Shown: piece by piece, positions 14,813-22,524 of the stretch
Numbering within the stretch: position 1 is the stretch's first letter
Layout of the letters: each line of letters starts with the position of its first letter
DNA from: Clostridia bacterium
GTDB lineage: Bacteria; Bacillota; Clostridia; Christensenellales; Aristaeellaceae
Direction of reading: 5' to 3'
Assembly (NCBI GenBank): GCA_017545905.1
Contig: JAFWXL010000021.1
Span: 1 to 50,200 of the forward strand
DNA length: 50,200 nt
Notes under the pieces: model-generated
What the model was told of the DNA's origin: nothing
The model's input: the letters and a program-made list of their open reading frames with translations, nothing else
The model's database searches: none
Position numbers and translations under genes: made by a program

Positions 14813-16690
14813 ATGAAGCGGATTCGGGATCATATGTGGCTGCGCAGGATCAGCATGTTTGCGCTGGATCTGGTGCTGGTTGCGCTCTCTGTATATCTGA
14901 GCATGGAGCTCAGATTTGAAATGTATATTCCCACCCGCCATGCGCAGACGATGATGCGCGCTATGCCGGTGGTCTGGCTGGCGTATATGAGCTGCTACGT
15001 GGTCGGCGGCGTGTATCAGATCATGTGGCGCTATGCGGGCGTGCGCGATACGGCGAGGCTCTGCCTGCTCAGTGCGGTTGCCGGAGGCATGACGCTGGCG
15101 GCTAATTCGTTTTTAAATCTGGGGCTGTTCCGCGGCGTGCTGATTCTCATTGCGCTCATCAGCACCATCGCCGTCGGCGGCATCCGTATGGTTTGGCGCG
15201 TGTGCTCCAAGGACCGCATTCCCGGCGGAATCGGCGATGCTGTGCCGGTGATGATCATCGGCGCGGGCGAGGCTGGCGCGTATGCGGTCAATATCTGCAA
15301 CAAGAACCCCAAACAGCTGGGCAAGCCCGTGATCCTTGTGGATGATGCGCCGGGCAAGCAGGGGCTTCGCATTCAGAATGTGCCGGTGCGCGGTACCACG
15401 CAGGAAATTCCAAAGCTCGTCTCCCGATACGGCATCCGTGAGATCATCGTGGCGATTCCGTCGCTGGGCAATGGCGCGCGCATGCAGCAGATTCTGGAGC
15501 TGTGCAACCAGACGCGCTGCCACACGCGTATCCTTTCTGAGCCGGCGGATACGACCGGCGCCGAGGGCACGCCGTTTATCCGCGAGCTGAATATCTCCGA
15601 TTTTCTTTCGCGCGACGAGATTGAGCTCGATACCGCTTCGATTGCCGGCTATCTGACGGGCAAGACGGTTATGGTGACCGGCGGCGGCGGCTCCATCGGC
15701 TCGGAAATCTGCCGCCAGATCATGCGATTCAAGCCGAAGCTGCTGATCATCTTTGAGATCTATGAAAACTGCGCATATGAGCTGGAATATGAGCTGCACC
15801 AGAAATACGGCGCAGAATGCCCGGTGGTGACGCTCATCGGTTCCATCCGCGACAAGAAGCGTCTGGACGAGGTGTTTGAGCAGTATCGCCCGGAGGTTGT
15901 CTTCCATGCGGCGGCGCACAAACATGTGCCGCTGATGGAGCGCAGCCCGGCCGAAGCGATCAAAAACAACGTCTTCGGCACGCGCAATCTGCTGGAATCC
16001 GCCAGCAGCCACGGCGTGGAGCGCCTTGTGCAGCTCTCTACCGATAAGGCGGTTAACCCCACCAATGTGATGGGCGCGACCAAGCGTATCACCGAGATGC
16101 TTATCCAGCGCTACGGCGAGAAGACGCAGATGAAGTGCATGGCTGTGCGCTTTGGCAACGTGCTGGGCAGCCACGGCAGCGTGATCCCGCTGATGGAGGC
16201 GCAGATCCGCAAGGGCGGCCCTGTGACGGTGACCCATCCGGACATCACGCGCTATTTCATGACCATTCCGGAGGCTGCGCAGCTGGTTCTGCAGGCCGGC
16301 GGCATCGCAAGATCCGGGTCGATCTTTGTGCTGGATATGGGCGAGCCAGTGCGCATCATGGATCTTGCTGAAAAGCTGGTCCGCGCGTACGGCTATGAGC
16401 CCAACGTGGATATGCCCATCAAGATCATCGGCCTGCGCCCGGGCGAGAAGCTCTATGAGGAGCTGCTCATGGATTCCGAACGCGACAAGATGACCAAAAC
16501 CGCCCATAAGAAGATCTTCGTGGCTAATGTGGACCGCGTGGATGATGTGCAGTTTGAGCGCATGATGATCACGCTGGAGGCGGTGGTGGATGCAAACGAC
16601 GAGCGCGCCGTGGAAGCCGTGGCGAGCGTCGTGCCGACGTATCACCCGTGGAAGGATCAAAACACTGGAAGCAAAAAGGCTGCGGTATGA
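14813..16690 (+). CDS. Membrane-bound nucleotide-sugar 4,6-dehydratase (CapD/PglF family)
   Basis: A 625-residue polysaccharide biosynthesis enzyme. Four hydrophobic segments fill residues about 12-125; a first Rossmann-like region contains MIIGAGEAGAYAV near 147; the catalytic extended-SDR domain starts with TGGGGSIGSE near 290. HAAAHKHVPLMERSP and STDKAVNPTNVMGATKR are hallmark motifs of the UDP-GlcNAc 4,6-dehydratases (PglF, FlaA1, CapD), where Met replaces the usual catalytic Tyr. It probably makes a 4-keto-6-deoxy sugar for capsule, glycan or glycoprotein. GGGGGATAGGGA precedes the ATG. No glycosyltransferases are adjacent, so the pathway cannot be named. Confidence 0.9.
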   Translation: MKRIRDHMWLRRISMFALDLVLVALSVYLSMELRFEMYIPTRHAQTMMRAMPVVWLAYMSCYVVGGVYQIMWRYAGVRDTARLCLLSAVAGGMTLAANSFLNLGLFRGVLILIALISTIAVGGIRMVWRVCSKDRIPGGIGDAVPVMIIGAGEAGAYAVNICNKNPKQLGKPVILVDDAPGKQGLRIQNVPVRGTTQEIPKLVSRYGIREIIVAIPSLGNGARMQQILELCNQTRCHTRILSEPADTTGAEGTPFIRELNISDFLSRDEIELDTASIAGYLTGKTVMVTGGGGSIGSEICRQIMRFKPKLLIIFEIYENCAYELEYELHQKYGAECPVVTLIGSIRDKKRLDEVFEQYRPEVVFHAAAHKHVPLMERSPAEAIKNNVFGTRNLLESASSHGVERLVQLSTDKAVNPTNVMGATKRITEMLIQRYGEKTQMKCMAVRFGNVLGSHGSVIPLMEAQIRKGGPVTVTHPDITRYFMTIPEAAQLVLQAGGIARSGSIFVLDMGEPVRIMDLAEKLVRAYGYEPNVDMPIKIIGLRPGEKLYEELLMDSERDKMTKTAHKKIFVANVDRVDDVQFERMMITLEAVVDANDERAVEAVASVVPTYHPWKDQNTGSKKAAV

Positions 16691-16695
16691 CAAAC

Positions 16696-16740
16696 AGAGA
16701 ACCGGCGCATACATGTCTGCTCCGGTTCTCTCTGTTTTTG
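16696..16740 (+). terminator. Terminator of the dehydratase gene
   Basis: AGAGAACCGG (16696-16705) pairs with CCGGTTCTCT (16722-16731), followed by GTTTTTG. Confidence 0.8.
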
Positions 16741-16803
16741 GGAAGAAAAGGAAGGGCGTCTTCGTCAGTTAAATATAGCGCTGGCAAAGGCGGTGAAGGA
16801 AAA

Positions 16804-16839
16804 GCAAAAAACGCCGCATAGCCCGGAGGCTTGCGGCGA
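16804..16839 (-). terminator. Terminator of the second marR gene
   Basis: Minus strand: CGCCGCAAGCC and GGGCTATGCGGCG pair with one bulge, followed by TTTTTTGCTTTT. Confidence 0.75.
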
Positions 16840-16843
16840 AGAA

Positions 16844-17302
16844 TCACAGAGAAGCGAGAATGCGAACGACACTGGCGAGCGACTCATTGAGCTCGCGGAA
16901 TTCGGAGACGGTCAGGCCGTCTGCCTGAAGCTGAATCTGTCGGGCGATGGTTGCACGGATTGCGGCGAGCTTTTCCTTGCCGGCTTCCAGCAGCACAATG
17001 TTGACCACGCGGCGATCGTTTTCGTCGTGCTGGCGGTCGACATAGCCGGACTCATACAGGCGATCCACCAGCGGCGTGATGTTCGGCTTGGCAATGCCAA
17101 GACGACGGGAAATCTCGCTGACGGACATCGTGCCCACATCGTTGAGCATGGCCAGAACCTGCACATGAGAAAGAGGCGTGCCGTGCTCGCGCTGCACAAG
17201 ATCCATGTGCAGCAGACGCTTTTTGATCAGGGGAAGAATGTGGAACATATTCTGTGCGACGTTGTCAATCATCGCAGGATCAATCGTACGTTTCTTTGTC
17301 AT
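16844..17302 (-). CDS. MarR family transcriptional regulator
   Basis: A 152-residue winged-helix protein. SHVQVLAMLNDVGTMSVSEI then RRLGIAKPNITPLVDRLYESGYV gives the helix-turn-helix (about residues 45-85), and RQHDENDRRVVNIVLLEAGKEKL is the wing with its conserved D.R. The start at 17302 has AGGAG 8 nt upstream; the longer in-frame reading to 17350 lacks one. It is a single gene. Target and ligand are unknown; a possible operator lies in its upstream region. Confidence 0.9.
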   Translation of the reverse strand: MTKKRTIDPAMIDNVAQNMFHILPLIKKRLLHMDLVQREHGTPLSHVQVLAMLNDVGTMSVSEISRRLGIAKPNITPLVDRLYESGYVDRQHDENDRRVVNIVLLEAGKEKLAAIRATIARQIQLQADGLTVSEFRELNESLASVVRILASL

Positions 17303-17621
17303 ATGCGCTACTCCTGATAGTCTGTATTTCACGGGAGCGCATTTTTGCAATGCGATTCCGGATCAAAACGAACACATTTTACAGGTTTTATAACGAAACT
17401 GCAAGAGGAAATCCTGATGTTTTCACAATTATTCTGTATTTCGTGAAATGGTCATAAAAAACAAAGCGGCTTTAGGGGGATTCGCTTATGAAAATATGGT
17501 TATTTTGCGGCCTGTACAGGAAAAAAGCACAAAGCGCCGAAGGCTGCAGGAAGCATGCGCATAGATGGCAGGGCGGCCTTGCAGGATGACTGCACACGGG
17601 CGTGAGAAGTTTTGCCGTCGC
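17303..17621. other. Intergenic region with paired CTGTATTTC motifs
   Basis: Holds the marR upstream region and the leader of the motor operon. CTGTATTTC occurs at 17322-17330 and again at 17434-17442, the second as part of the palindrome ATTTCGTGAAAT (17438-17449). These could be binding sites for the adjacent MarR protein. From 17450 to 17621 I recognise nothing; riboswitch families I can recall do not fit. Confidence 0.35.
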
Positions 17622-17650
17622 TTTACAGATCGGCATAAATCGGTTACAAT
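17622..17650 (+). promoter_or_regulatory. Promoter of the MotA/OmpA-like operon
   Basis: TTTACA (17622-17627), 17-nt spacer, TACAAT (17645-17650), about 48 nt before the start codon. Confidence 0.65.
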
Positions 17651-17697
17651 ATCATCATGGTTGATGAAGATGAAACCCTGAAAGGAAGGGACATATC

Positions 17698-19269
17698 ATG
17701 GATATTCTGACGCTGCTCAAAGGCATTTTTTCGCTGGATACGGTGATCTATCTGGCCATTTTGCTGGTGCTGTTTTATGCCATGGCGCGCTGCCTGATTC
17801 CACTTGCTCTGCTTGGCGGCAAGCTGCGCCGCGCTGCGCGCGTGATCATTACGGAAAACAAGCAGAATAAAGAAAAGAAATCGTGGAATGATATCCACTT
17901 CCTTGGCGACAGGCTGGAGGGGACGTGGGCGGATTTCCTTCAGAATGCCGAGATGCGCGATGCGCACGGCGAGAGCTGCGATGTGACCCAGTTTATCAAT
18001 GAGGACACGGTGATCTTTGCTGTGGGCAGCCCGCGTCTGGCGGAAATCACGCCCGGCATCCTGACCTCTCTGGGCATTCTGGGCACGTTCCTTGGCCTTG
18101 TGCTGGGTCTGTCCGGCCTGAATCTCAATGCGGCGGATACCTCTGCGCTCCTTGCTGCGATGGAAAAGCTCATCGGCGGCATGAGCACGGCGTTCCTGAC
18201 GTCCATTGCCGGCGTTATTGCCTCGCTGGTGTTCAACCTGCTCAATACGCACTACACCAATAAATGTGAAAAGGCGATTGACCGCTTCTGCGAGGTGTTC
18301 AGCCTCTATGCGCTGCCCAAGCCTGTGTCACAGGATACGGCTATGCTCACCCTTGCGCAGGAGCAGACGGCTTATATCCGTCAGGCTGTGGAGGATGTGA
18401 GCCAGAAGATGGCTGTGCAGATGGAGCAGAGCATTCTGCGTGCCATGCTGCCCGTGCAGCGTTCGATGGATAATTTCATTCTGGCTGCCACGCAGGCGCA
18501 GGTCGAGGGCGTCGACCGCATCGCGCAGGTGTTTGTGCAGCGCATGAATACGGTGCTGGCAGGCGAGTTTGACCGGCTCAGGCAGATTCTGCGCGAGACG
18601 GGCGCCCAGCAGCAGAAATCTCAGCAGGAGATGCGCGCGGCGACCGAGGCCATTGCGCAGATGACGCAGGACGTGGTGAACATGCATCAGCTCTCTCAGG
18701 GTGTGCTGGAGCATTTCCGCGACTATGTGAACGATCTGGATGCTTCCCGCACGCATGTGGAGGAGACAAACCAGAAGACGCTCGAGCTGCTTGCCGCCAT
18801 GAACAAGACCAGCGGACAGCAGGCGATGTATCTGGCAAAGCTGCAGGATTATCAGGCGGCGCTGACGGCAAACCAGCAGCAGTATGCCGCGTGGACGGAC
18901 AAATTCCTCGCCAGCGCGCAGGAGCAGACGCGCATCACATCCCGGGAGATGGACCGCGTTGTCGAGCAGCTGCATGAGGGCGCACAGGCGTTGTCGGGCA
19001 GCTATGACACCTTCACCAAGAAGACGCAGGAGAACATGGCCAGAACCACGGCGCTCTTTGACGAGAGCATCACCACGTCGATCCGCCAGATGAATGAGAC
19101 GCTGGATACCATGCGCGAGACGACGCGCGTGATGCCGCAGCTGCTCAGCCAGAGCCGCGAGCGCTATGCCGAGCAGGTGGATCAATTTGTCACTGCGCTG
19201 GTCAGGCTGCAGAAATCCATGGAAAAGCTTGGCAATGTGATCGACGCTGCGGATAAGAAGGAGGAGTAA
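17698..19269 (+). CDS. MotA/TolQ/ExbB-type channel protein with long helical tail (ZorA-like)
   Basis: A 523-residue inner-membrane protein. TM1 is at about 16-39; a cytosolic stretch with RLEGTWADFLQNAE follows; TM2 (about 120-140) contains PGILTSLGILGTFLGLVLGL and TM3 (about 162-183) contains STAFLTSIAGVIASLVFNLL, the two helices that line the proton path in MotA/TolQ/ExbB. Residues about 200-520 are almost entirely helical, Gln/Glu/Met-rich and free of hydrophobic segments, predicting a very long cytosolic coiled coil. That layout is the one known for ZorA of the Zorya defence system, not flagellar MotA (4 TM, no tail). AAGGAAGGGACA precedes the ATG. It is 3 nt from the OmpA-like gene, so they are co-transcribed. 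No flagellar genes are nearby. Function in defence, transport or wall linkage is open. Confidence 0.85.
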   Translation: MDILTLLKGIFSLDTVIYLAILLVLFYAMARCLIPLALLGGKLRRAARVIITENKQNKEKKSWNDIHFLGDRLEGTWADFLQNAEMRDAHGESCDVTQFINEDTVIFAVGSPRLAEITPGILTSLGILGTFLGLVLGLSGLNLNAADTSALLAAMEKLIGGMSTAFLTSIAGVIASLVFNLLNTHYTNKCEKAIDRFCEVFSLYALPKPVSQDTAMLTLAQEQTAYIRQAVEDVSQKMAVQMEQSILRAMLPVQRSMDNFILAATQAQVEGVDRIAQVFVQRMNTVLAGEFDRLRQILRETGAQQQKSQQEMRAATEAIAQMTQDVVNMHQLSQGVLEHFRDYVNDLDASRTHVEETNQKTLELLAAMNKTSGQQAMYLAKLQDYQAALTANQQQYAAWTDKFLASAQEQTRITSREMDRVVEQLHEGAQALSGSYDTFTKKTQENMARTTALFDESITTSIRQMNETLDTMRETTRVMPQLLSQSRERYAEQVDQFVTALVRLQKSMEKLGNVIDAADKKEE

Positions 19270-19272
19270 CCC

Positions 19273-20211
19273 ATGCGCCCGGGAAAGAAAAGGCGGCGCA
19301 GCGGGGAAAACGGCAGCTATTGGATCTCGTATTCCGATATGATGGCCGGTATGCTCTTTACGTTTGCGCTGATCCTGTTTATGGCGATTTATCAACTGGT
19401 GGATCTGCAGCAGAAGAAGACCATCGAACTGCAGACCAAGGAAGCGCAGCTTTCCACCCAGCAGAGCATCCTGCTGGACCAGGAGGCGCAGCTTCAGGAC
19501 AAGGAAGAGCTTCTTGCCGCAACCACCCTGATGCTTCAGCAGCAGCAGCAGGAACTCGACGAAAACCGCACTGCGCTCACGGCTGCCCAGCAGAGCCTGT
19601 CCCTGCAGCAGAGCAAGATCGAGGAACAGGCGGCGCTGCTGGCAGCCCAGCAAACGGAGATCGACAAGCTGATCGGTCTGCGCTCGCGCATCATTGAGGA
19701 GCTGCGCGATGAGCTTCGCAGCGCGGGGCTTGACGCTGTGGTTGACCGCAACACCGGTGCGATCGCATTTACCGGCGCCGTCCTCTTTGACAGCAACCAG
19801 AATACGCTCAAGGAAAGCGGCAAGGCGCTGCTCAATGCATTTATTCCAGTCTATATCCGCACACTGATGAGCGAGGAAAACGAGGGCTATGTCGGCGAGA
19901 TCATCGTCGAGGGCCACACCGATACTGCCGGCACCTATCTGCACAATCTTGCGCTTTCGCAGGAACGCGCGCTGGCTGTGGCGCAGTATTGTCTGGGCGG
20001 CGAGATGACGGTGCTGACCGCACAGGAAAAGAAGATGCTGGAAAACATTCTCACCGCCAATGGACGTTCCTATGCCGATCCTGTGTATATGCCTGACGGT
20101 GTGACGGTGGATATGGAGGCGTCCAGACGCGTGGTATTCAAATTCCGCATGAAGGATGCGGAGATGATTGATCAGATGAGCGAGATTCTGGAAGGACAAC
20201 AGGGGGATTGA
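19273..20211 (+). CDS. MotB/OmpA-like stator protein (ZorB-like)
   Basis: A 312-residue partner of the preceding channel. One transmembrane helix (about 24-45) starts with SYSDMMAGMLFTFALILF; Asp22 sits where MotB and ZorB carry the proton-binding Asp. Residues about 48-145 form a Gln/Leu/Glu-rich coiled coil. The C-terminal domain (about 160-305) is OmpA-like: VLFDSNQNTLKESG, VEGHTDTAGTYLHNLALSQERA, with the His, Asp and Arg that contact peptidoglycan in the family. It would anchor a proton-driven motor to the wall. Its stop is 1 nt before the next start. The spacer between LAVAQYCL and the last strand is longer than in short OmpA domains. Confidence 0.86.
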   Translation: MRPGKKRRRSGENGSYWISYSDMMAGMLFTFALILFMAIYQLVDLQQKKTIELQTKEAQLSTQQSILLDQEAQLQDKEELLAATTLMLQQQQQELDENRTALTAAQQSLSLQQSKIEEQAALLAAQQTEIDKLIGLRSRIIEELRDELRSAGLDAVVDRNTGAIAFTGAVLFDSNQNTLKESGKALLNAFIPVYIRTLMSEENEGYVGEIIVEGHTDTAGTYLHNLALSQERALAVAQYCLGGEMTVLTAQEKKMLENILTANGRSYADPVYMPDGVTVDMEASRRVVFKFRMKDAEMIDQMSEILEGQQGD

Positions 20212-20212
20212 C

Positions 20213-20707
20213 GTGTATAAAGTGATGAAGATTCTGGCGATCGCGGTGCTGATTGTCACGATCGCGGGCGCGGGCGCTGTGCTCTATGGAATCAGGACGC
20301 TTTCTCCCGTTGTGGAGCAGGTTTATGTGACTGTCACGCCGGCTGGCGACGCGCAGGACGTCTTTGACGGCGCGCTTGCTCAGGTGGCGGACGGCACGTT
20401 TACAGGGCGCGTGTTCAGTGCCGGTGCGGCGCCGGATGCCGAGGAATGTACGTTTCTGACGTATACCGTCCGCCTTGCAAACCGGGGCTTTTTCCCCGCA
20501 GAGTGGGTTTCGCTGGATGTGCAGCCGGTTGAGGGCGATGTGCTTCAGCTGGACAATGTGCAGGCCAATGTGCTTGCAAGCGGCAGCCAGGGGGATATCG
20601 CTGCGACGATCCTGCATGCCGGCGACGCCGCTGCGACCAGCCGGAACTATACGATCCAGTGCTATGTCTTTGGCAGGAAAACCACGCTGCAGGGCAGCAC
20701 ACAGTAA
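20213..20707 (+). CDS. Small membrane-anchored protein of the motor operon, unknown function
   Basis: A 164-residue protein that I do not recognise. One N-terminal transmembrane helix (about 7-27) is followed by an extracytoplasmic domain of about 135 residues with alternating hydrophobic strands (TYTVRLANRGFFPAEWVSLDV, GDVLQLDNVQANVL, NYTIQCYVFGRK), which suggests a beta-sandwich. It starts at GTG, with AGGGGGA overlapping the end of the OmpA-like gene, and is tightly coupled to it. Its position implies a role with the motor, perhaps as a third membrane subunit or a wall-side sensor. It does not resemble ZorC, ZorD or ZorE as I know them. Confidence 0.75.
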   Translation: MYKVMKILAIAVLIVTIAGAGAVLYGIRTLSPVVEQVYVTVTPAGDAQDVFDGALAQVADGTFTGRVFSAGAAPDAEECTFLTYTVRLANRGFFPAEWVSLDVQPVEGDVLQLDNVQANVLASGSQGDIAATILHAGDAAATSRNYTIQCYVFGRKTTLQGSTQ

Positions 20708-20732
20708 CGTCTAAAACGGATAAACCGAACAT

Positions 20733-20771
20733 AAAAAAGAAGGACCGCAGGCCTGCGATCCTTCTTTTTCT
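20733..20771. terminator. Shared terminator of converging operons
   Basis: AAGAAGGACCGCAGG pairs with TGCGATCCTTCTT with small mismatches; A-rich before and TTTTTC after, so it can stop transcription both ways. Confidence 0.8.
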
Positions 20772-20789
20772 GTTGCCGATGCTGTGCGC

Positions 20790-21596
20790 TCAGCGGCAGG
20801 CGCAGCCAAAGCCTGCGTAGGCATTGGCCGCCGGCGCATTGCAGCCGAGGCCGGTCGTGCTGGAATATGTACCGCAGGTGCAGCTGACGTTGCGCGCGCG
20901 CAGCATCTCATCGCTGCACTGGGCCTGCGGAAAGAGCGGCAGGCTGAAAAACTCATCGCATACGGAGTCGGCAAATTCCTCGCACGGCGGCACCTCGCAG
21001 AATCCGTAGCTCGGAACGAGGATCTCTACCTTGGCGAGTACCTTGAGAATTGCGGTCACGCAGACCTCAAGCTCGAAGATGTTGTTGCCGACATATGTAC
21101 CGGAGACGCAGATGGCGGAGACCATCGCCTCGATGGTATAGGGCACGATCGATTCGTCCGGGATGGAGAGCAGCACGTCGCGGTCGATCGTGACGATACC
21201 GCGGCCGATGTATTCGCGGCCGTTTGCATCGGTGAAGAGGATATCGATGGGGACGTCGATCTGGCAGCGCACGCGGGCAAAGCACGGGCGGTCACACAGG
21301 CGCTCAACAGAGAGATTGCGGATGGTGCCCTCGGTTGTCGTGGAGCGGCAGCTTTCAAATGTAATGGGCATCACCGGCTGTGTGCAGGCGTCACTGTGTT
21401 CGCCGCCGCAGGGCACGAGGCCGTAGCTGACGAGCGTGACGCGCTGCTGGCTGAGCTGTTCCTGATACAGACAGCTGTCGTATACGCGCTGCACCTGAAT
21501 GCAGACCCTTTCATTCAGGCCGCTGAGCACTTCATTTGCGCTGACGCTGCAGGGACAATGGGTGGAATGTGCGTTCTTATAGGAGTAGAAGCTCAT
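20790..21596 (-). CDS. Cysteine-rich protein, probable spore coat component
   Basis: A 268-residue soluble protein with 21 Cys, many spaced along the chain and ending in a Gly/Cys-rich tail (TCGTYSSTTGLGCNA ... FGCACR). The middle (about 95-200) has strands such as RVRCQIDVPIDILFTDANG, REYIGRGIVTIDRDVLLSIP and NIFELEVCVTAILKVLAKV, which resemble the SPOCS/DUF3794 repeats of spore-coat and SipL-type proteins. There is no signal peptide. AAGGAGG lies before the start. It sits beside spoIIP and sigG. A disulfide-cross-linked spore coat or exosporium role is inferred from composition and location. Confidence 0.68.
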   Translation of the reverse strand: MSFYSYKNAHSTHCPCSVSANEVLSGLNERVCIQVQRVYDSCLYQEQLSQQRVTLVSYGLVPCGGEHSDACTQPVMPITFESCRSTTTEGTIRNLSVERLCDRPCFARVRCQIDVPIDILFTDANGREYIGRGIVTIDRDVLLSIPDESIVPYTIEAMVSAICVSGTYVGNNIFELEVCVTAILKVLAKVEILVPSYGFCEVPPCEEFADSVCDEFFSLPLFPQAQCSDEMLRARNVSCTCGTYSSTTGLGCNAPAANAYAGFGCACR

Positions 21597-21705
21597 GGCG
21601 CACGCCTCCTTGGGTTGGTTGTTGGTGAGGGAGATTCCTCACGATTTCAGAATATGCCGCGGGGCGCGCGGCGTGCGTGCAAAGCATGGAGCAGGAGGAA
21701 ACGGG

Positions 21706-22524
21706 ATGCACGGACATGGGAAGAGAGACGCGGCGATTGCCGTGCTGCTGATGCTGCTTGCGGGCTGCATGCTTGGGTATGGCTGCATGATGAATGACAG
21801 ACAGCCGCTGGTCATCGAGGTCATTGCGCAGGCAGAAACAGATGCTGAGTCTGAGGATGCAGCGTACAGGCCGCGCATTCTGCTCTATCACACGCATACA
21901 TGGGAAGCCTATGAAATGACAGACGATACGCAGTATGTCCCCACGGAAACGTGGCGCACGAAGGATGAACGATACAACATGGTTCGTATCGGCGAGGAAC
22001 TGGATAGATGCCTGTCGGAGCTGGGATTCACCGTTGTTCACGATAAAACAGCGTTTGAACCGCCGAATCTGTCAAGCGCCTATACGCGCTCGCTGGAAAT
22101 GCTCAGAACACGGCTTTCCAGCGGAGAACAGTACGATTATATCTTCGATATCCATCGAGATGCGTACAGCGGCCCTTATAATGGCGCCAACGCCGTACAG
22201 AACGGGGAACATGGCATCGCCTATGTGATGATGCTCGTAGGCAAGGGAACGGGCGCGACAAACTCGGGCTTTGACGAGCGGCCGGACTGGCCGAAAAACC
22301 TTGACCTTGCGCAGCGCATCACAGACAGCATGAACGCTCAGGTGAACGGCGTTTCACGCGAGGTCAAGATCAAGTCGGGCCGGTTCAACCAGCATGTTTC
22401 TGCGGGTGCGCTGCTCATCGAGGTGGGCAATAACCGAAATACCCTTGACGAGGCGCTTGCAGCCTGCCCAGTCATCGCCCGGGCAATCGCTGAGGTTTAT
22501 GCGCAGGATCATCCGTCAGATTAG
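21706..22524 (+). CDS. spoIIP: Stage II sporulation protein P
   Basis: SpoIIP is the peptidoglycan amidase and endopeptidase that, with SpoIID and SpoIIM, drives engulfment of the forespore. The 272-residue protein has an N-terminal hydrophobic segment (about 9-27, with LAGC inside it) and then the amidase domain: ILLYHTHTWEAY (zinc-site His and Glu, residues 58-69), RYNMVRIGEELDRCL, DYIFDIHRDAYSG (second His) and ALLIEVGNNRNT (catalytic Glu). AGGAGG lies 9 nt upstream of the ATG. It ends TAG and overlaps the convergent sigG end by 9 nt. It lacks the gpr neighbour often seen in other spore formers. Confidence 0.93.
   Translation: MHGHGKRDAAIAVLLMLLAGCMLGYGCMMNDRQPLVIEVIAQAETDAESEDAAYRPRILLYHTHTWEAYEMTDDTQYVPTETWRTKDERYNMVRIGEELDRCLSELGFTVVHDKTAFEPPNLSSAYTRSLEMLRTRLSSGEQYDYIFDIHRDAYSGPYNGANAVQNGEHGIAYVMMLVGKGTGATNSGFDERPDWPKNLDLAQRITDSMNAQVNGVSREVKIKSGRFNQHVSAGALLIEVGNNRNTLDEALAACPVIARAIAEVYAQDHPSD

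Noticed and set aside
17479-17640. c-di-GMP or other riboswitch in the motor operon leader
   Set aside because: GCACAAAGC and GCAGG pieces look suggestive, but the spacing and conserved stems of the families that I know are not present.
17698-20211. Flagellar stator MotA/MotB
   Set aside because: The channel protein has three rather than four TM helices and a very long helical tail, and no flagellar or chemotaxis gene is near.
17698-20707. Complete Zorya defence system
   Set aside because: No ZorC, ZorD helicase or ZorE nuclease follows; the operon ends at a terminator and next comes a spore-coat-like gene.
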